Assembly: GCA_963692465.1 (NCBI GenBank)
Contig: OY829943.1
Location: forward strand, 1,922,001 to 1,986,000
DNA from: JAUZOB01 sp963692465
Lineage (GTDB): Bacteria > Bacteroidota > Bacteroidia > Bacteroidales > Prolixibacteraceae
Length of the DNA stretch: 64,000 nt
Direction of reading: 5' to 3'
Shown: positions 46,942 through 54,858 of the stretch, piece by piece
Numbering within the stretch: position 1 is the stretch's first letter
How the letters are laid out: the number at the start of each line of letters is the position of its first letter
Notes under the pieces: model-generated
Told to the model about the DNA's origin: nothing
Databases searched by the model: none
The model's input: only the letters and a program-made list of their open reading frames with translations
Program-made: the position numbers and the translations under genes

Positions 46942-47370
46942 TTAAACTGCTTCTGTAAAAACGTCATTAAATTTTAGTAGACGTTGAATATGTGGGTAAC
47001 AATCGGGGCTATTCTGATATAATAGACTTTCCTTTACACCGCCACCGCCTAATATAACGATCTGATCATTAAGTCTGATGTAATAAAGCCGTAGTGGGAA
47101 GTCCGTTGATTTTGCGTTAATAGAATTAAGTGCGTTTCTTGACGGAAGTGCGTGAGCTTGTTTTTCCGGTCTAAAGAAACGGTCTTGTGCTCCCCTTTCA
47201 TTTCCAATTATTTTAAGTAACGTAAGAATAACATCCAAATCGAACTTATAATCAGAGTTTTGAAATCGGTCAACGAATTTCTCAATCTCTGTTTTTTTAT
47301 CACTATTCAATCGAATGGTATAATAAGTTACTTTTTTGAGCTGATCAAATATTTCAAGTTTTACCTTCAA
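46942..47370 (-). CDS. HigB/RelE-like toxin candidate
   Basis: 142 residues, no signal peptide or TM. The central and C-terminal part has the beta-strand pattern of RelE/HigB toxins: 'FPLRLYYIRLNDQIVILGGGGVKES', with an N-terminal helical section ('KKTEIEKFVDRFQN') and 'RFFRPEKQ' in between. RelE/HigB toxins cleave mRNA on ribosomes. First gene of the minus-strand trio; toxin-first order is typical of higBA. I have not identified the catalytic residues with certainty, and another toxin family is possible. Confidence 0.6.
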   Translation of the reverse strand: MKVKLEIFDQLKKVTYYTIRLNSDKKTEIEKFVDRFQNSDYKFDLDVILTLLKIIGNERGAQDRFFRPEKQAHALPSRNALNSINAKSTDFPLRLYYIRLNDQIVILGGGGVKESLLYQNSPDCYPHIQRLLKFNDVFTEAV

Positions 47371-47454
47371 ATTAGTTTATAAGTTAAGTGTAAATTTAAA
47401 AAAGAAAAATGAGGTTGTCAATAAGATTTACGAAATCACATAGATTTCATAACG

Positions 47455-47610
47455 ATGACCGGTAAACCCCAAGGGTACCATACCCAGCATCTTTTCCGCG
47501 CTACTCCTTCTATTGGGACCAAGAGTATTAAAATTGAAGCGACTAATCGTTTTTTGGGAGATCTGCTTTCACTTCTAGCCCGTATTCAGGGTAACGGAAG
47601 TGCTATATAA
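47455..47610 (+). CDS. Possible small protein or gene remnant (51 codons)
   Basis: An ATG at 47455 opens a 51-codon frame ending TAA at 47610 in the gap between the toxin gene and the SMR transporter. The middle reads 'IGTKSIKIEATNRFLGDLL'. I do not recognise a family. There is no clear ribosome site, and it may be the remnant of a longer gene. The probability of a real gene is low. Confidence 0.25.
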   Translation: MTGKPQGYHTQHLFRATPSIGTKSIKIEATNRFLGDLLSLLARIQGNGSAI

Positions 47611-47658
47611 TTATTAATTCTTTATCCGATGAAAAGACCTACTTTCATTTCTTAATTT

Positions 47659-47666
47659 TAGTTTTG
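47659..47666 (+). promoter_or_regulatory. -7 box of the SMR transporter gene
   Basis: TAGTTTTG (TAnnTTTG) ends 18 bases before the ATG at 47685. It overlaps the in-frame GTG at 47664 region, which argues for the later start. Confidence 0.55.
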
Positions 47667-47684
47667 TGGAGAAATACTAATTTT

Positions 47685-48017
47685 ATGAAAGCATATCTGT
47701 TTTTGTTCGGAGCCATTGTTTGTGAAACAATTGGGACTACTGCTTTAAATAAATCGGATCAGTTTTCTCAATTTGTCCCGAGTCTAATTACCGTAATTGC
47801 TTATGCCTTATCATTCTATTTGATGAGTTTTACATTAAAAACGATTCCGGTAGGAATTGCTTATGCAATTTGGTCTGCACTTGGAATTATTTTAATCATG
47901 ACAATGGGGGCATTTGTCTTTAAACAAGTTCCGGATTGGCCTGCTATAATAGGGGCTGGGTTAATTATTAGCGGAGTTGTGGTAATTAATCTGTTTTCAA
48001 AGATGAATGTTCAATAA
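47685..48017 (+). CDS. SMR-family multidrug/quaternary ammonium transporter (EmrE-like)
   Basis: 110 residues from the ATG at 47685. This start places the essential membrane glutamate at E14 ('GAIVCETIGT'), exactly as in EmrE, and lies after a -7 box; a longer version starting at 47664 would have a non-conserved extension. Four TMs, with 'VPSLITVIAYALSFYLMSFTLK' type TM2, and 'VGIAYAIWSALGIILI' as the family signature in TM3. Works as an antiparallel dimer exchanging protons for cationic compounds. The esterase gene follows after 55 bp and may be cotranscribed. Confidence 0.92.
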   Translation: MKAYLFLFGAIVCETIGTTALNKSDQFSQFVPSLITVIAYALSFYLMSFTLKTIPVGIAYAIWSALGIILIMTMGAFVFKQVPDWPAIIGAGLIISGVVVINLFSKMNVQ

Positions 48018-48072
48018 AAATCTTCTTTATAAGTGCTTGAATGAGAACGATGTTTATTAACAGTGATTAGAT

Positions 48073-48849
48073 ATGATTTTAAGCGGCAATGTTTTTTCTA
48101 CGAAGTTGGGAATGGAGACCAGTATTACCATCGTTACTCCCAATCGATTTGAGGTAGGGCATTCTTATCAGGTGGCTTATCTTCTTCATGGTCTTTGTGG
48201 CAGGAGTGGAGATTGGGCTGAGTATACTATGTTGCCTGTTTTTGCCAATGATTATAATGTTGTTTTCATTATGCCGGAAGTAGCCAGAAGTTTTTACGCC
48301 GACATGAAATACGGATTGGATTACTTTAGTTATGTCACGGAAGAATTGCCGGTTATATGTCAAAGTGTTTTTAATCTATCTGCAAGGCGGGAAGATACGG
48401 CGGTGATTGGTGCTTCTATGGGAGGATACGGGGCATTGAAATGTGCTTTGTCGAAGCCTGAGCAATATGGATTTTGCTGTGCTTTTTCTTCTCCGTGTTT
48501 ATTTTTAAAAGAAGACTTTCAGAGAGTTGGAGGAGGTGAGGAATTTAAGAAAAGTTACGGACCTCAGCTATATAAGGATTTTCAGGCTGTATTTGGGGAG
48601 AATTTAGAATGGAATCCTAAGAATGATCTGTTGAATCTGGCCACGAGAATTAAAGCATTGGAAATTAAACCCAGAATATATGCGACTTGTGGAATGGAGG
48701 ATTCGTTACATGATGATAATCTGAGATTTCGGAACGATATGAAGGAATTAGGGTTTGACTTTACTTATGAAGACTGGCATGGTAATCATGACTGGTATTT
48801 TTTTAATGAAGCTTTGAAAAGAGCAATAGAATTTTGCTTCGGGAAATAA
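48073..48849 (+). CDS. Esterase D/FrmB-type alpha/beta hydrolase
   Basis: 258 residues, no signal peptide. The putative-esterase fold is shown by 'YLLHGLCGRSGDW' near 36-48, the nucleophile Ser in 'VIGASMGGYGALKCAL', a likely acid in 'GMEDSLHDDN' and the catalytic His in 'WHGNHDWYFFNEAL'. Relatives include S-formylglutathione hydrolases, carbohydrate acetyl/feruloyl esterases and tributyrin esterases. The substrate is not evident. Its stop is directly followed, in the same frame, by an antitoxin remnant. Confidence 0.87.
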   Translation: MILSGNVFSTKLGMETSITIVTPNRFEVGHSYQVAYLLHGLCGRSGDWAEYTMLPVFANDYNVVFIMPEVARSFYADMKYGLDYFSYVTEELPVICQSVFNLSARREDTAVIGASMGGYGALKCALSKPEQYGFCCAFSSPCLFLKEDFQRVGGGEEFKKSYGPQLYKDFQAVFGENLEWNPKNDLLNLATRIKALEIKPRIYATCGMEDSLHDDNLRFRNDMKELGFDFTYEDWHGNHDWYFFNEALKRAIEFCFGK

Positions 48850-48981
48850 GTTTATTTGAATGAGCGACAACTGTGGCACTATGCATCTGGATTACGAAAA
48901 CCCAGACCGGCTCAAGCTGAGCGTATTACTAAGGGGCTACATAATTTAGCGAACGAATTATTATCATTACAGGCTAGTTAA
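48850..48981 (+). pseudogene. Truncated antitoxin (HicB-like) C-terminal remnant
   Basis: Directly after the esterase stop the frame runs for 41 codons: 'LNERQLWHYASGLRKPRPAQ' followed by 'AERITKGLHNLANELL' and TAA at 48979-48981. This is the typical DNA-binding C-terminus of Bacteroidota HicB-type antitoxins ('GINQRQL-HYASG-RKPR'). The N-terminal HicB fold and the HicA toxin are absent, so it is a fragment. The IS3-family element begins 10 bp further. Confidence 0.65.
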
Positions 48982-49071
48982 AGCTGCAAGGTATAATACA
49001 CCCCAAAAATTAGACCGGTTGTTAAGAATAAAATAAAGGACTAATTTTACAATAAAAGGAGGGAAATAAAC

Positions 49072-49365
49072 ATGACGAGTCGCAGGAAGTTCACCTCGGA
49101 ATTTAAGGCGAAAGTAGTAATAGAAGCAATAAAAGAACGAGAGACATTAACGGAATTGTCTCATCGGTTTGAGTTAAATCCGATGATCATCTCAAGATGG
49201 AAAAAGGAATTTCTTTCAAAATCATCTATCGTATTTGGAAGAGATAAAGAGGATGATCTCAATGATAAGGAGCGGGACATAAAAGCCTTGCAAGCGAAAG
49301 TCGGGGAACTGACTATGGAACGGGATTTTTTAGAGGATGCCTGCAAGAGAGCCGGTCTGAAGTAG
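49072..49365 (+). CDS. IS3-family OrfA (helix-turn-helix)
   Basis: 97 residues: HTH_Tnp_1-type domain ('RKFTSEFKAKVVIEAIKE', 'TELSHRFELNPMIISRWKKEF'), then a leucine-rich coiled coil ('IKALQAKVGELTMERDFLEDA'). It binds the IS ends. A T TTT TTA heptamer at 49326-49332 near its 3' end allows -1 frameshifting into OrfB to make the OrfAB transposase. A ribosome site AAAGGAGGG precedes the ATG. Confidence 0.92.
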   Translation: MTSRRKFTSEFKAKVVIEAIKERETLTELSHRFELNPMIISRWKKEFLSKSSIVFGRDKEDDLNDKERDIKALQAKVGELTMERDFLEDACKRAGLK

Positions 49366-50216
49366 AACTTAGAGCACTTGTAGCAGAAGGGCATAAAGAC
49401 CTGAGTATACGGAGACAATGCAAAATACTCCAAATAAACCGGAGCAGTTTGTATTATCAGCATAAAGGAGAAAACGCAAGGAATTTAAAGGTGATGAAAT
49501 TAATAGATCAGTATCATACAAAACATCCAGCAGCAGGCATCTTGAGCATGTGTGACATGTTGGGGGATTATGGATTAAAAGTGAATCATAAATGTGTAAG
49601 CCGATTAATGAAGTTAATGCAGATATTGGCAATTTATCCCGTAAAATCACTCAGTAAAAGGGGAAAAGAGGAATATGTTTGTCCGTATCTGTTGCGCAAT
49701 TTAATGATCACAAAACCCAATCAGGTCTGGTCTATTGATATTAGCTATATTCCGATGCGCAAAGGATTTATGTACCTGACAGCCATTATTGATGTCTACA
49801 GTCGTTTTATAGTAGGCTGGGCCATTTCCAATACGTTAGACACCGGCGTTTCTATAGGAGTCTTACAGCAGGCTATTCTGAATTACGGCAAACCGGATAT
49901 CATCAATTCAGACCAGGGATGTCAATACACATCATCTCAATGGCAGAATTACTTAAAAGAAGAAGGTATTCAAATCAGCATGGATGGATACAAAAGAGCC
50001 AAGGATAACATCTGGATCGAACGATTTTGGCGTACCATAAAAAGGGAGTACGTTTATCTGAGCCCCGAACAGAACGGAATTGATTTGTATAAGGGAATAA
50101 AGGAATTTATGGTCTGGTACAATTACGAAAGGCACCATCAGGGAATTAATCATGAAATTCCAGCCAGAAAATACGGGTTAAATCAAGGCGTGTACGAATT
50201 AAGAAATACTGCTTGA
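49327..50216 (+). CDS. IS3-family OrfB transposase (DDE), -1 frame
   Basis: The reading frame is open well upstream of the first TTG at 49449 and continues back into the end of orfA, reading 'EVELRALVAEGHKDLSIRR' just before. I therefore place the coding part from the slippery site. The rve integrase core has the catalytic acids D in 'VWSIDISYIPM', D in 'INSDQGCQYTS' and E in 'DNIWIERFWRTIKREY'. The protein is intact, giving a probably active OrfAB of about 380 residues by -1 frameshift. Confidence 0.88.
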
Positions 50217-50382
50217 TATTAACTTATTCCAGTCAATTTGTGGTCTAAAGAAGAGGGTATATTATAAGGACTAAAGGTTGTCTTTTGTGAAACCTATTAG
50301 TTGCAGATCAACGAAATTCTTTAATTGAGTTTGATATCATCCCGGGTATCATCATGAATTTGTATTGCGGGGCGAAAGTAAC

Positions 50383-50412
50383 ATACTGTTTCCCCCTACT
50401 GGGAAACAGTAT
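50383..50412 (-). terminator. Hairpin at the 3' end of the GH99-like gene
   Basis: ATACTGTTTCCC (50383-50394) and GGGAAACAGTAT (50401-50412) form a perfect 12-bp stem around the stop codon region of the minus-strand gene. No strong T run follows. Confidence 0.55.
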
Positions 50413-52216
50413 AGATATAATTGAAACGCCCTCCGGGAGCTACATCTCCATTAAGGTACCAATCAAGTGGGTCATCGCTTTGCATGTTGTCTGACCATTT
50501 AAATTCAAAATTAAGCTTACTGCTTACTGAGCCCAGATAGGTTAATGGAATTGTCATCATAAGCTTATTGCCATCGACTGTATATTCTATTTTTTGAAAA
50601 TCAATCCATTTCCCTGCGGTATATTTCTGCAAATTACTTCCGCTTACTACCCGATAATCATACCCTAGCCATCCGGTTTTTGCATTTCGATCCATGTTGA
50701 GATAAAGACACATCCAATTACTTCCCGAATTGGTTGTAATGTTATCGACCGTCTCGGCATAGAAGAAGATATTATTGTCATCGCGGGTCACCTTTAGCCA
50801 GTGAAAATCGTTTCGTCCGGTAACATTGGAATAAGTGTTTGCCGGAGACGATTCTGCTCCTGGGTTAGACCGTACCTGTGTATCGCCGGTGTAATCGAAA
50901 TAAGCCGGAGAAACATCACTCCAATCGCTGAAACTTTTGATTGTTTTTTTTGCACTTGGAGATTGTGCTGCTGCAATTCCCTTGAATTTGCGGATATTGC
51001 CTACCATCTGCATATAATAGTAATCTTTCAACCCACTGGTATAGGTAGGTTCTGCGTCGCGACTGTATTCTGGGCTCGCTTCGTCACAGAACCACGAATG
51101 TTGAGGATCTGAATCTTTACTGGCCCAGCGTCCGGCAATCCATTCGTTCCATCCGGTTATGAAGATAAAGCGGACATTCTGTTTCAGTGCGAAATCCCAT
51201 TGTTCCTGAAAATTGTAGCCATATACAACATCTGTAGCAGGGTTTCCATGAGAGCCGTTGTGGTAACTTCGACCCCAGTTGTCGGTATTTCCATAGAAAG
51301 CAGACCCTCCCATTCCGGCTGTCGGGTTGGGGTGTTGGGCAATAGAAACATTAACAATTTCGCTTACTCCGTCTGCATTCTGATAGACTCGCTGTGGACG
51401 GGTAAATTCAATCCACGGCCAACCATTGACTTTTTGAGATTCGGTAGGCCATTGTGATTCACGAAATGTGAAGAAAGAAGCGTATTCTTTTCCCACAGCT
51501 TCATTTGATAACCCGATGATCAAAGGTTTCCTATCCAAATAGAACCAGCAGTTGGGATGATAATAAGAGGCTCCTGCCTTATAGTAGTTATCGTAGATTG
51601 CCTGCATGGTAGCCCCCGAAGAAGAATTGGTATAGAATACCAATTGCGGGGGAGTTTTACCTTGTGCCCGGACAGCATCCATGGCCTTCATCAGTTCATT
51701 GGCTTGAGCTGTATATATTATTGCATTAGTTGCGTCGAGAACCAGAAAATCTACGTTAGCATCGGTAAGCAACTGGATGTTTCGGAGGTGTACCCAATAA
51801 TCGTCGCCCCGATAATAGCCATAGATCGGCTTTCCCCAGTAATAATAACCGCCAGTGCCCCAATATTGACTGTTGAAACTTTCCAATACGTCTGGATGAT
51901 CAGGTATGATTTCGCTTAAGTCCCAATGGTTTCCGGAAGTCTTACTGGCATTATCGCCTTGCCATAAAAAGTAAAATATTCCCACTTTTTTGTTGGATTT
52001 TGGATTTCCGACACTGCTGTTTTGTGCAAGGACTCTTCCAAGATCATCAGTTCCTGCCAGAGGTAGACCTGTGACGACGGTGGTAGTGTCTTTCTTGTTA
52101 GATGAAGAATCATCGGTGTTGAAATCTTTTTTACTGCAACTACAACAGCAGATCCATAAAAAGATTATCAGAACTTCAGGATAGAGAAACGTTTTGAAAT
52201 AAATGAGTTTTTTCAT
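50396..52216 (-). CDS. GH71/GH99-like lipoprotein with C-terminal carbohydrate-binding-type domain
   Basis: 606 residues. The lipoprotein signal ends around 'CCCSC' (Cys near 24-27), followed by a Ser/Asp/Thr linker. The catalytic part (about 75-400) begins 'VGIFYFLWQG' and has 'WGKPIYGYYRGDDYWVHLR', 'ANVDFLVLDATNA', 'FIFITGWNEWIAGRW', features of (beta/alpha)8 proteins labelled GH71/99-like in Bacteroidota. From about 425 a beta-sandwich follows ('FHWLKVTRDDNNIFFYAET', 'CLYLNMDRNAKTGW'), like CBM9/DOMON-type sugar-binding domains. The substrate is unknown. It is isolated from other glycan genes, next to the IS3 element. Confidence 0.7.
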   Translation of the reverse strand: MKKLIYFKTFLYPEVLIIFLWICCCSCSKKDFNTDDSSSNKKDTTTVVTGLPLAGTDDLGRVLAQNSSVGNPKSNKKVGIFYFLWQGDNASKTSGNHWDLSEIIPDHPDVLESFNSQYWGTGGYYYWGKPIYGYYRGDDYWVHLRNIQLLTDANVDFLVLDATNAIIYTAQANELMKAMDAVRAQGKTPPQLVFYTNSSSGATMQAIYDNYYKAGASYYHPNCWFYLDRKPLIIGLSNEAVGKEYASFFTFRESQWPTESQKVNGWPWIEFTRPQRVYQNADGVSEIVNVSIAQHPNPTAGMGGSAFYGNTDNWGRSYHNGSHGNPATDVVYGYNFQEQWDFALKQNVRFIFITGWNEWIAGRWASKDSDPQHSWFCDEASPEYSRDAEPTYTSGLKDYYYMQMVGNIRKFKGIAAAQSPSAKKTIKSFSDWSDVSPAYFDYTGDTQVRSNPGAESSPANTYSNVTGRNDFHWLKVTRDDNNIFFYAETVDNITTNSGSNWMCLYLNMDRNAKTGWLGYDYRVVSGSNLQKYTAGKWIDFQKIEYTVDGNKLMMTIPLTYLGSVSSKLNFEFKWSDNMQSDDPLDWYLNGDVAPGGRFNYIYTVSQ

Positions 52217-52267
52217 AAGGTTAGAATTCTTATCAGGAACGTATAAAGATATGAATGTTTGTTGTTT

Positions 52268-52298
52268 GTTGTATTATGTCTGACCAGATACATACAAC
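52268..52298. promoter_or_regulatory. Imperfect palindrome upstream of the GH99-like gene
   Basis: GTTGTATTATGTCTG and CAGATACATACAAC are near-inverted copies around AC/CC, 52 bases upstream of the minus-strand start. It looks like an operator for a dimeric regulator; no regulator is adjacent. Confidence 0.4.
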
Positions 52299-52447
52299 AT
52301 TAACCAATAATTCTTATATTTAATACGGTGAAAAGAGAAGGAATCTCTGTTCCTAATGCGGGCTTAGTCTTGTATGATTAAGCGAACTTTCCTTTGATTT
52401 ATTGGAATATTTAAAACACTGATAATGTTGCAATTAAAATAGTTATT

Positions 52448-52978
52448 ATGAGATATCTTATTTTGTTTTTTCTGTTATTTCCAACTGTTGTCTGGGGGCA
52501 GATAACTACTAAAGAGGTGGGGCCTAAACTTGGGCCAAATCCGCTATTTATTGTTGATAGCGTAAAGATACAAAGGACTGACCTCAAGAATCTTAATCCA
52601 AAAACCGTTGCCAGAGTTATGGTCTTGACTGATAACTCAGCGAAAAAGAGATATAATAAAGAAGGGAATGATGGCGTTGTGATTATTGAGACAAAGACAT
52701 TTATTAGAGCAAGATATATTAATCTTTTCAGACAGGCTTCTTCTGAATACGATAGAATTTATAAGAAGCAAGGGAACGATAGTATATTCCAGTATGTTCT
52801 GAATGGCAAATTGCTGAATAAGAATGTTGAAGGTAAATTGGCGGAAATTAATAAGGATTTGCTTATTAGTGTCGATGTTGTAGAGGGGCAACTAGAAAAT
52901 CAGTTTGGGGTTACAAAAAAACAGTATGGAGTAATAGTAAAAGCGAAAGAACCTCCAAAACATGAAAAAGCTGAATAG
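52448..52978 (+). CDS. Small secreted protein resembling a lone TonB-receptor plug segment
   Basis: 176 residues with a signal peptide (core near 3-14, ending VWGQ). Residues about 32-80 ('PLFIVDSVKIQRTDLKNLNP', 'VARVMVLTDNSAKKRY', 'GNDGVVIIETK') follow the SusC plug pattern 'PL-VVDG...L-P-DI-SI-VLKDASATA-YG-RGANGVI-ITTK'. The rest ('NDSIFQYVLNGKLLNKNVEGK') resembles a second, weaker copy of the same start. No barrel follows. Such stand-alone plug-like domains occur in Bacteroidota with unknown role. It is transcribed alone. Confidence 0.6.
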   Translation: MRYLILFFLLFPTVVWGQITTKEVGPKLGPNPLFIVDSVKIQRTDLKNLNPKTVARVMVLTDNSAKKRYNKEGNDGVVIIETKTFIRARYINLFRQASSEYDRIYKKQGNDSIFQYVLNGKLLNKNVEGKLAEINKDLLISVDVVEGQLENQFGVTKKQYGVIVKAKEPPKHEKAE

Positions 52979-53154
52979 GAGTAGGAACGCTTGCCTTTCA
53001 AAAGAATTATTGTCTAAATAATCGGGAAGCGAGCCTATGGCAGCTAAGTATTTGTATTGATCGGATATAGCTGCTAATATGAGTGAACTGATTCATGATA
53101 ATGACCTTGGGTTGCAGTGGTATGTTGTGCTACTATAAAAATGCCATGTGGGGG

Positions 53155-53805
53155 TTATAGAAGTTGAATTAAGTCTAACGGGTGGGTTAATAAATATTGG
53201 GCCCCGTTTGAAGTTAATTCCTCTTTCGGTCGGAATCCCCATAAGGCTCCTACGGCATACATCCCGGCATTATTAGCTGTCTGCATATCAACACCAGAAT
53301 CGCCCACATAGAGAATCTCTTCAGGTTGGATCGCCAATTTCTTGCTTATCTGTAAGGCTCCGATTGGACTGGGCTTTTTGTTGGCTTCTGTTGTTAACCC
53401 GACTATTTCTTCAAATTTCCAGTTCGGCAGTAAGGAAGGGACGATCTTTTGGGTGAGTTCATCGGCTTTATTCGAGAATACGCTTAATTTTATATTACGC
53501 GATGCCAGTTCATTGAGCAGTTCGGCAATGCCTTGATAGGGTCTTGTTTTGTTAATGCAGTTGTTGCGATATGTTTCAATCATTGAACTGAGGCATTGGG
53601 TGACGGTTGCTTCGTCTTTGTGCTCTTCGGGTAGTGTTTTTCGTACGAGATTTCGAAGCCCATTCCCGATGAAGTAACGGTAGGCTTGCAGTTCATGAGT
53701 AGGGAAATTATTATTTTGAAGGACAATATTCATTGAATCGGCGAGGTCTTCAAGGGAATTGACCAAGGTTCCATCTAAATCGAAAATAACTCCTTTAAAC
53801 TTCAT
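53155..53805 (-). CDS. HAD-superfamily phosphatase, phosphoglycolate phosphatase type
   Basis: 216 residues from the Met at 53805 ('MKFKGVIFDLDGTLVNS'); an upstream Met at 53832 would add nine unrelated residues. HAD motifs: I 'DLDGTL', II 'SVFSNKADE', III Lys in 'ANKKPSP', IV 'ILYVGDSGVDMQTANNAG'. The cap domain is the helical type of Gph/PGMB proteins. It likely dephosphorylates 2-phosphoglycolate or a similar small molecule. It is close to the tRNA gene but has no operon partner. Confidence 0.88.
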   Translation of the reverse strand: MKFKGVIFDLDGTLVNSLEDLADSMNIVLQNNNFPTHELQAYRYFIGNGLRNLVRKTLPEEHKDEATVTQCLSSMIETYRNNCINKTRPYQGIAELLNELASRNIKLSVFSNKADELTQKIVPSLLPNWKFEEIVGLTTEANKKPSPIGALQISKKLAIQPEEILYVGDSGVDMQTANNAGMYAVGALWGFRPKEELTSNGAQYLLTHPLDLIQLL

Positions 53806-53892
53806 ACTGCCTTTTTTACTGGGTTGGTACAAATGAAATACATTTACCGAATATAGTAATATCTCAGTAAATTAATAAAAGCGATCTGTACA

Positions 53893-53934
53893 AAATAAAA
53901 AACCACCTGGGCTGAGAAGCTTTCAGGTGGTTTT
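53893..53934 (-). terminator. Terminator downstream of the tRNA
   Basis: AACCACCTG (53901-53909) pairs with CAGGTGGTT (53924-53932). Read on the minus strand the stem is followed by TTTTTTATTTT, so it terminates the tRNA transcript; the plus-strand side also has TTTTG. Confidence 0.8.
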
Positions 53935-53957
53935 GTTATTTTTTGAAAATTAAGGGG

Positions 53958-54031
53958 TGGGCCCACTTGGGCTTGAACCAAGGACCCCCTGATTATGAGT
54001 CAGATGCTCTGACCAACTGAGCTATAGGCCC
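53958..54031 (-). tRNA. tRNA with CAT anticodon (Ile2-type or elongator Met)
   Basis: The minus strand folds into a complete cloverleaf: acceptor GGGCCTA/TGGGCCC with discriminator A, D-arm AGCTCAGTTGGTCAGAGC, anticodon stem TCTGA/TCAGG around the loop CTCATAA (anticodon CAT), variable GGGTC and T-arm with GGTTCAAGCC. CCA is not encoded. The GACTCATAATC core of the anticodon arm is the same as in E. coli tRNA-Ile2, whose C34 is changed to lysidine to read AUA; elongator tRNA-Met remains possible. Confidence 0.92.
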
Positions 54032-54106
54032 AACAAAAAATCTTCATTTTTTGGGTTTGCAATTTTAGGCAAAACCCTTAACATTTACAAGTGTTTGGAA
54101 CAAAAA

Positions 54107-54778
54107 TTAGGCTTCTTTTTGTGTTTCGTCATTTGCAGGTTCTTCGATTTCCTTTTCTTCTGGCTTTTCTTTCTCAAGTTCTTTAAATATGTCTCGATAA
54201 AAAACCAATATCAAAACAATTCCAATTGAGATGGATGCATCGGCGATATTAAAGATAGGGCGGAAGAATAGAAAGTCTTCTCCTTTCCAGATAGGGAACC
54301 AATCAGGAATACGACCTTCGATAATTGGAAAATAAAGCATGTCGACTACCCGACCATGAAGGAATGAAGCGTAACCACCTTCCGATGGGAATAACCTGGC
54401 AACCTGAGTGGTGCTTTCCGAAAATATCTGTCCGTAAAACGCACTGTCTATGATGTTTCCCACAGCTCCGGCGAGGACTAATGAAAGAGAGATAATTGCT
54501 CCGTTACGATAATTCTTTTTTGCAAGTTTAACCAGAAACCAGGCAATACCTCCAACAGCAACAATTCGGAAAAGACTAAGAAATATTTTACCGAACTGAC
54601 CGGCAAATTCAAACCCGAAGGCCATTCCATTGTTCTCTATGAAATGGATCAGGAACCAGTTGCCGAAAATGGGAAACTCCTGTCCCATGTACATGTGTGT
54701 CTTAATCCATATTTTTAAGGTCTGATCGGCAAGTAGTACAAGAAAAACAACCAGACCTCCTTTTTGTAATTTAGTCAT
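54107..54778 (-). CDS. lspA: Lipoprotein signal peptidase (signal peptidase II)
   Basis: 223 residues from Met at 54778 ('MTKLQKGGLVVFLVLL'); the upstream Met at 54829 would add 17 residues with no TM character. Four TMs. The catalytic Asp pair is in 'GRVVDMLYF' and 'FNIADASISIG', with the conserved 'GAVGNIIDSAF' before. It removes signal peptides from lipid-modified prolipoproteins, of which several are encoded here. Compared with E. coli it has an inserted loop before the first Asp and an acidic C-terminal tail ('EEKEIEEPANDE'), both usual in Bacteroidota. Confidence 0.95.
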   Translation of the reverse strand: MTKLQKGGLVVFLVLLADQTLKIWIKTHMYMGQEFPIFGNWFLIHFIENNGMAFGFEFAGQFGKIFLSLFRIVAVGGIAWFLVKLAKKNYRNGAIISLSLVLAGAVGNIIDSAFYGQIFSESTTQVARLFPSEGGYASFLHGRVVDMLYFPIIEGRIPDWFPIWKGEDFLFFRPIFNIADASISIGIVLILVFYRDIFKELEKEKPEEKEIEEPANDETQKEA

Positions 54779-54858
54779 TGTGCAAAAATGTTGGGTTAAA
54801 AAAAATGATTGAAGACGGAAAGTCTTCAATCATTAAACTATATCGTGTTCGGTTGTGA

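Larger units (their letters stand above)
48992..50266 (+). mobile_element. Intact IS3-family insertion sequence (1275 bp)
   Basis: The ends TATAATACACCCC (48992 on) and, inverted, TATAATATACCCT (ending 50266) are imperfect inverted repeats that share TTAGACC further inside. Both sides carry the 3-bp repeat AGG (48989-48991 and 50267-50269), a length typical of IS3. Inside are orfA and orfB in a -1 relation with a slippery heptamer at 49326-49332. Confidence 0.85.

Noticed and set aside
45985..50266. Prophage or conjugative element
   Set aside because: The accessory zone has no integrase, structural, tra or mob genes; only IS elements, a MITE-like unit and toxin-antitoxin genes are seen.
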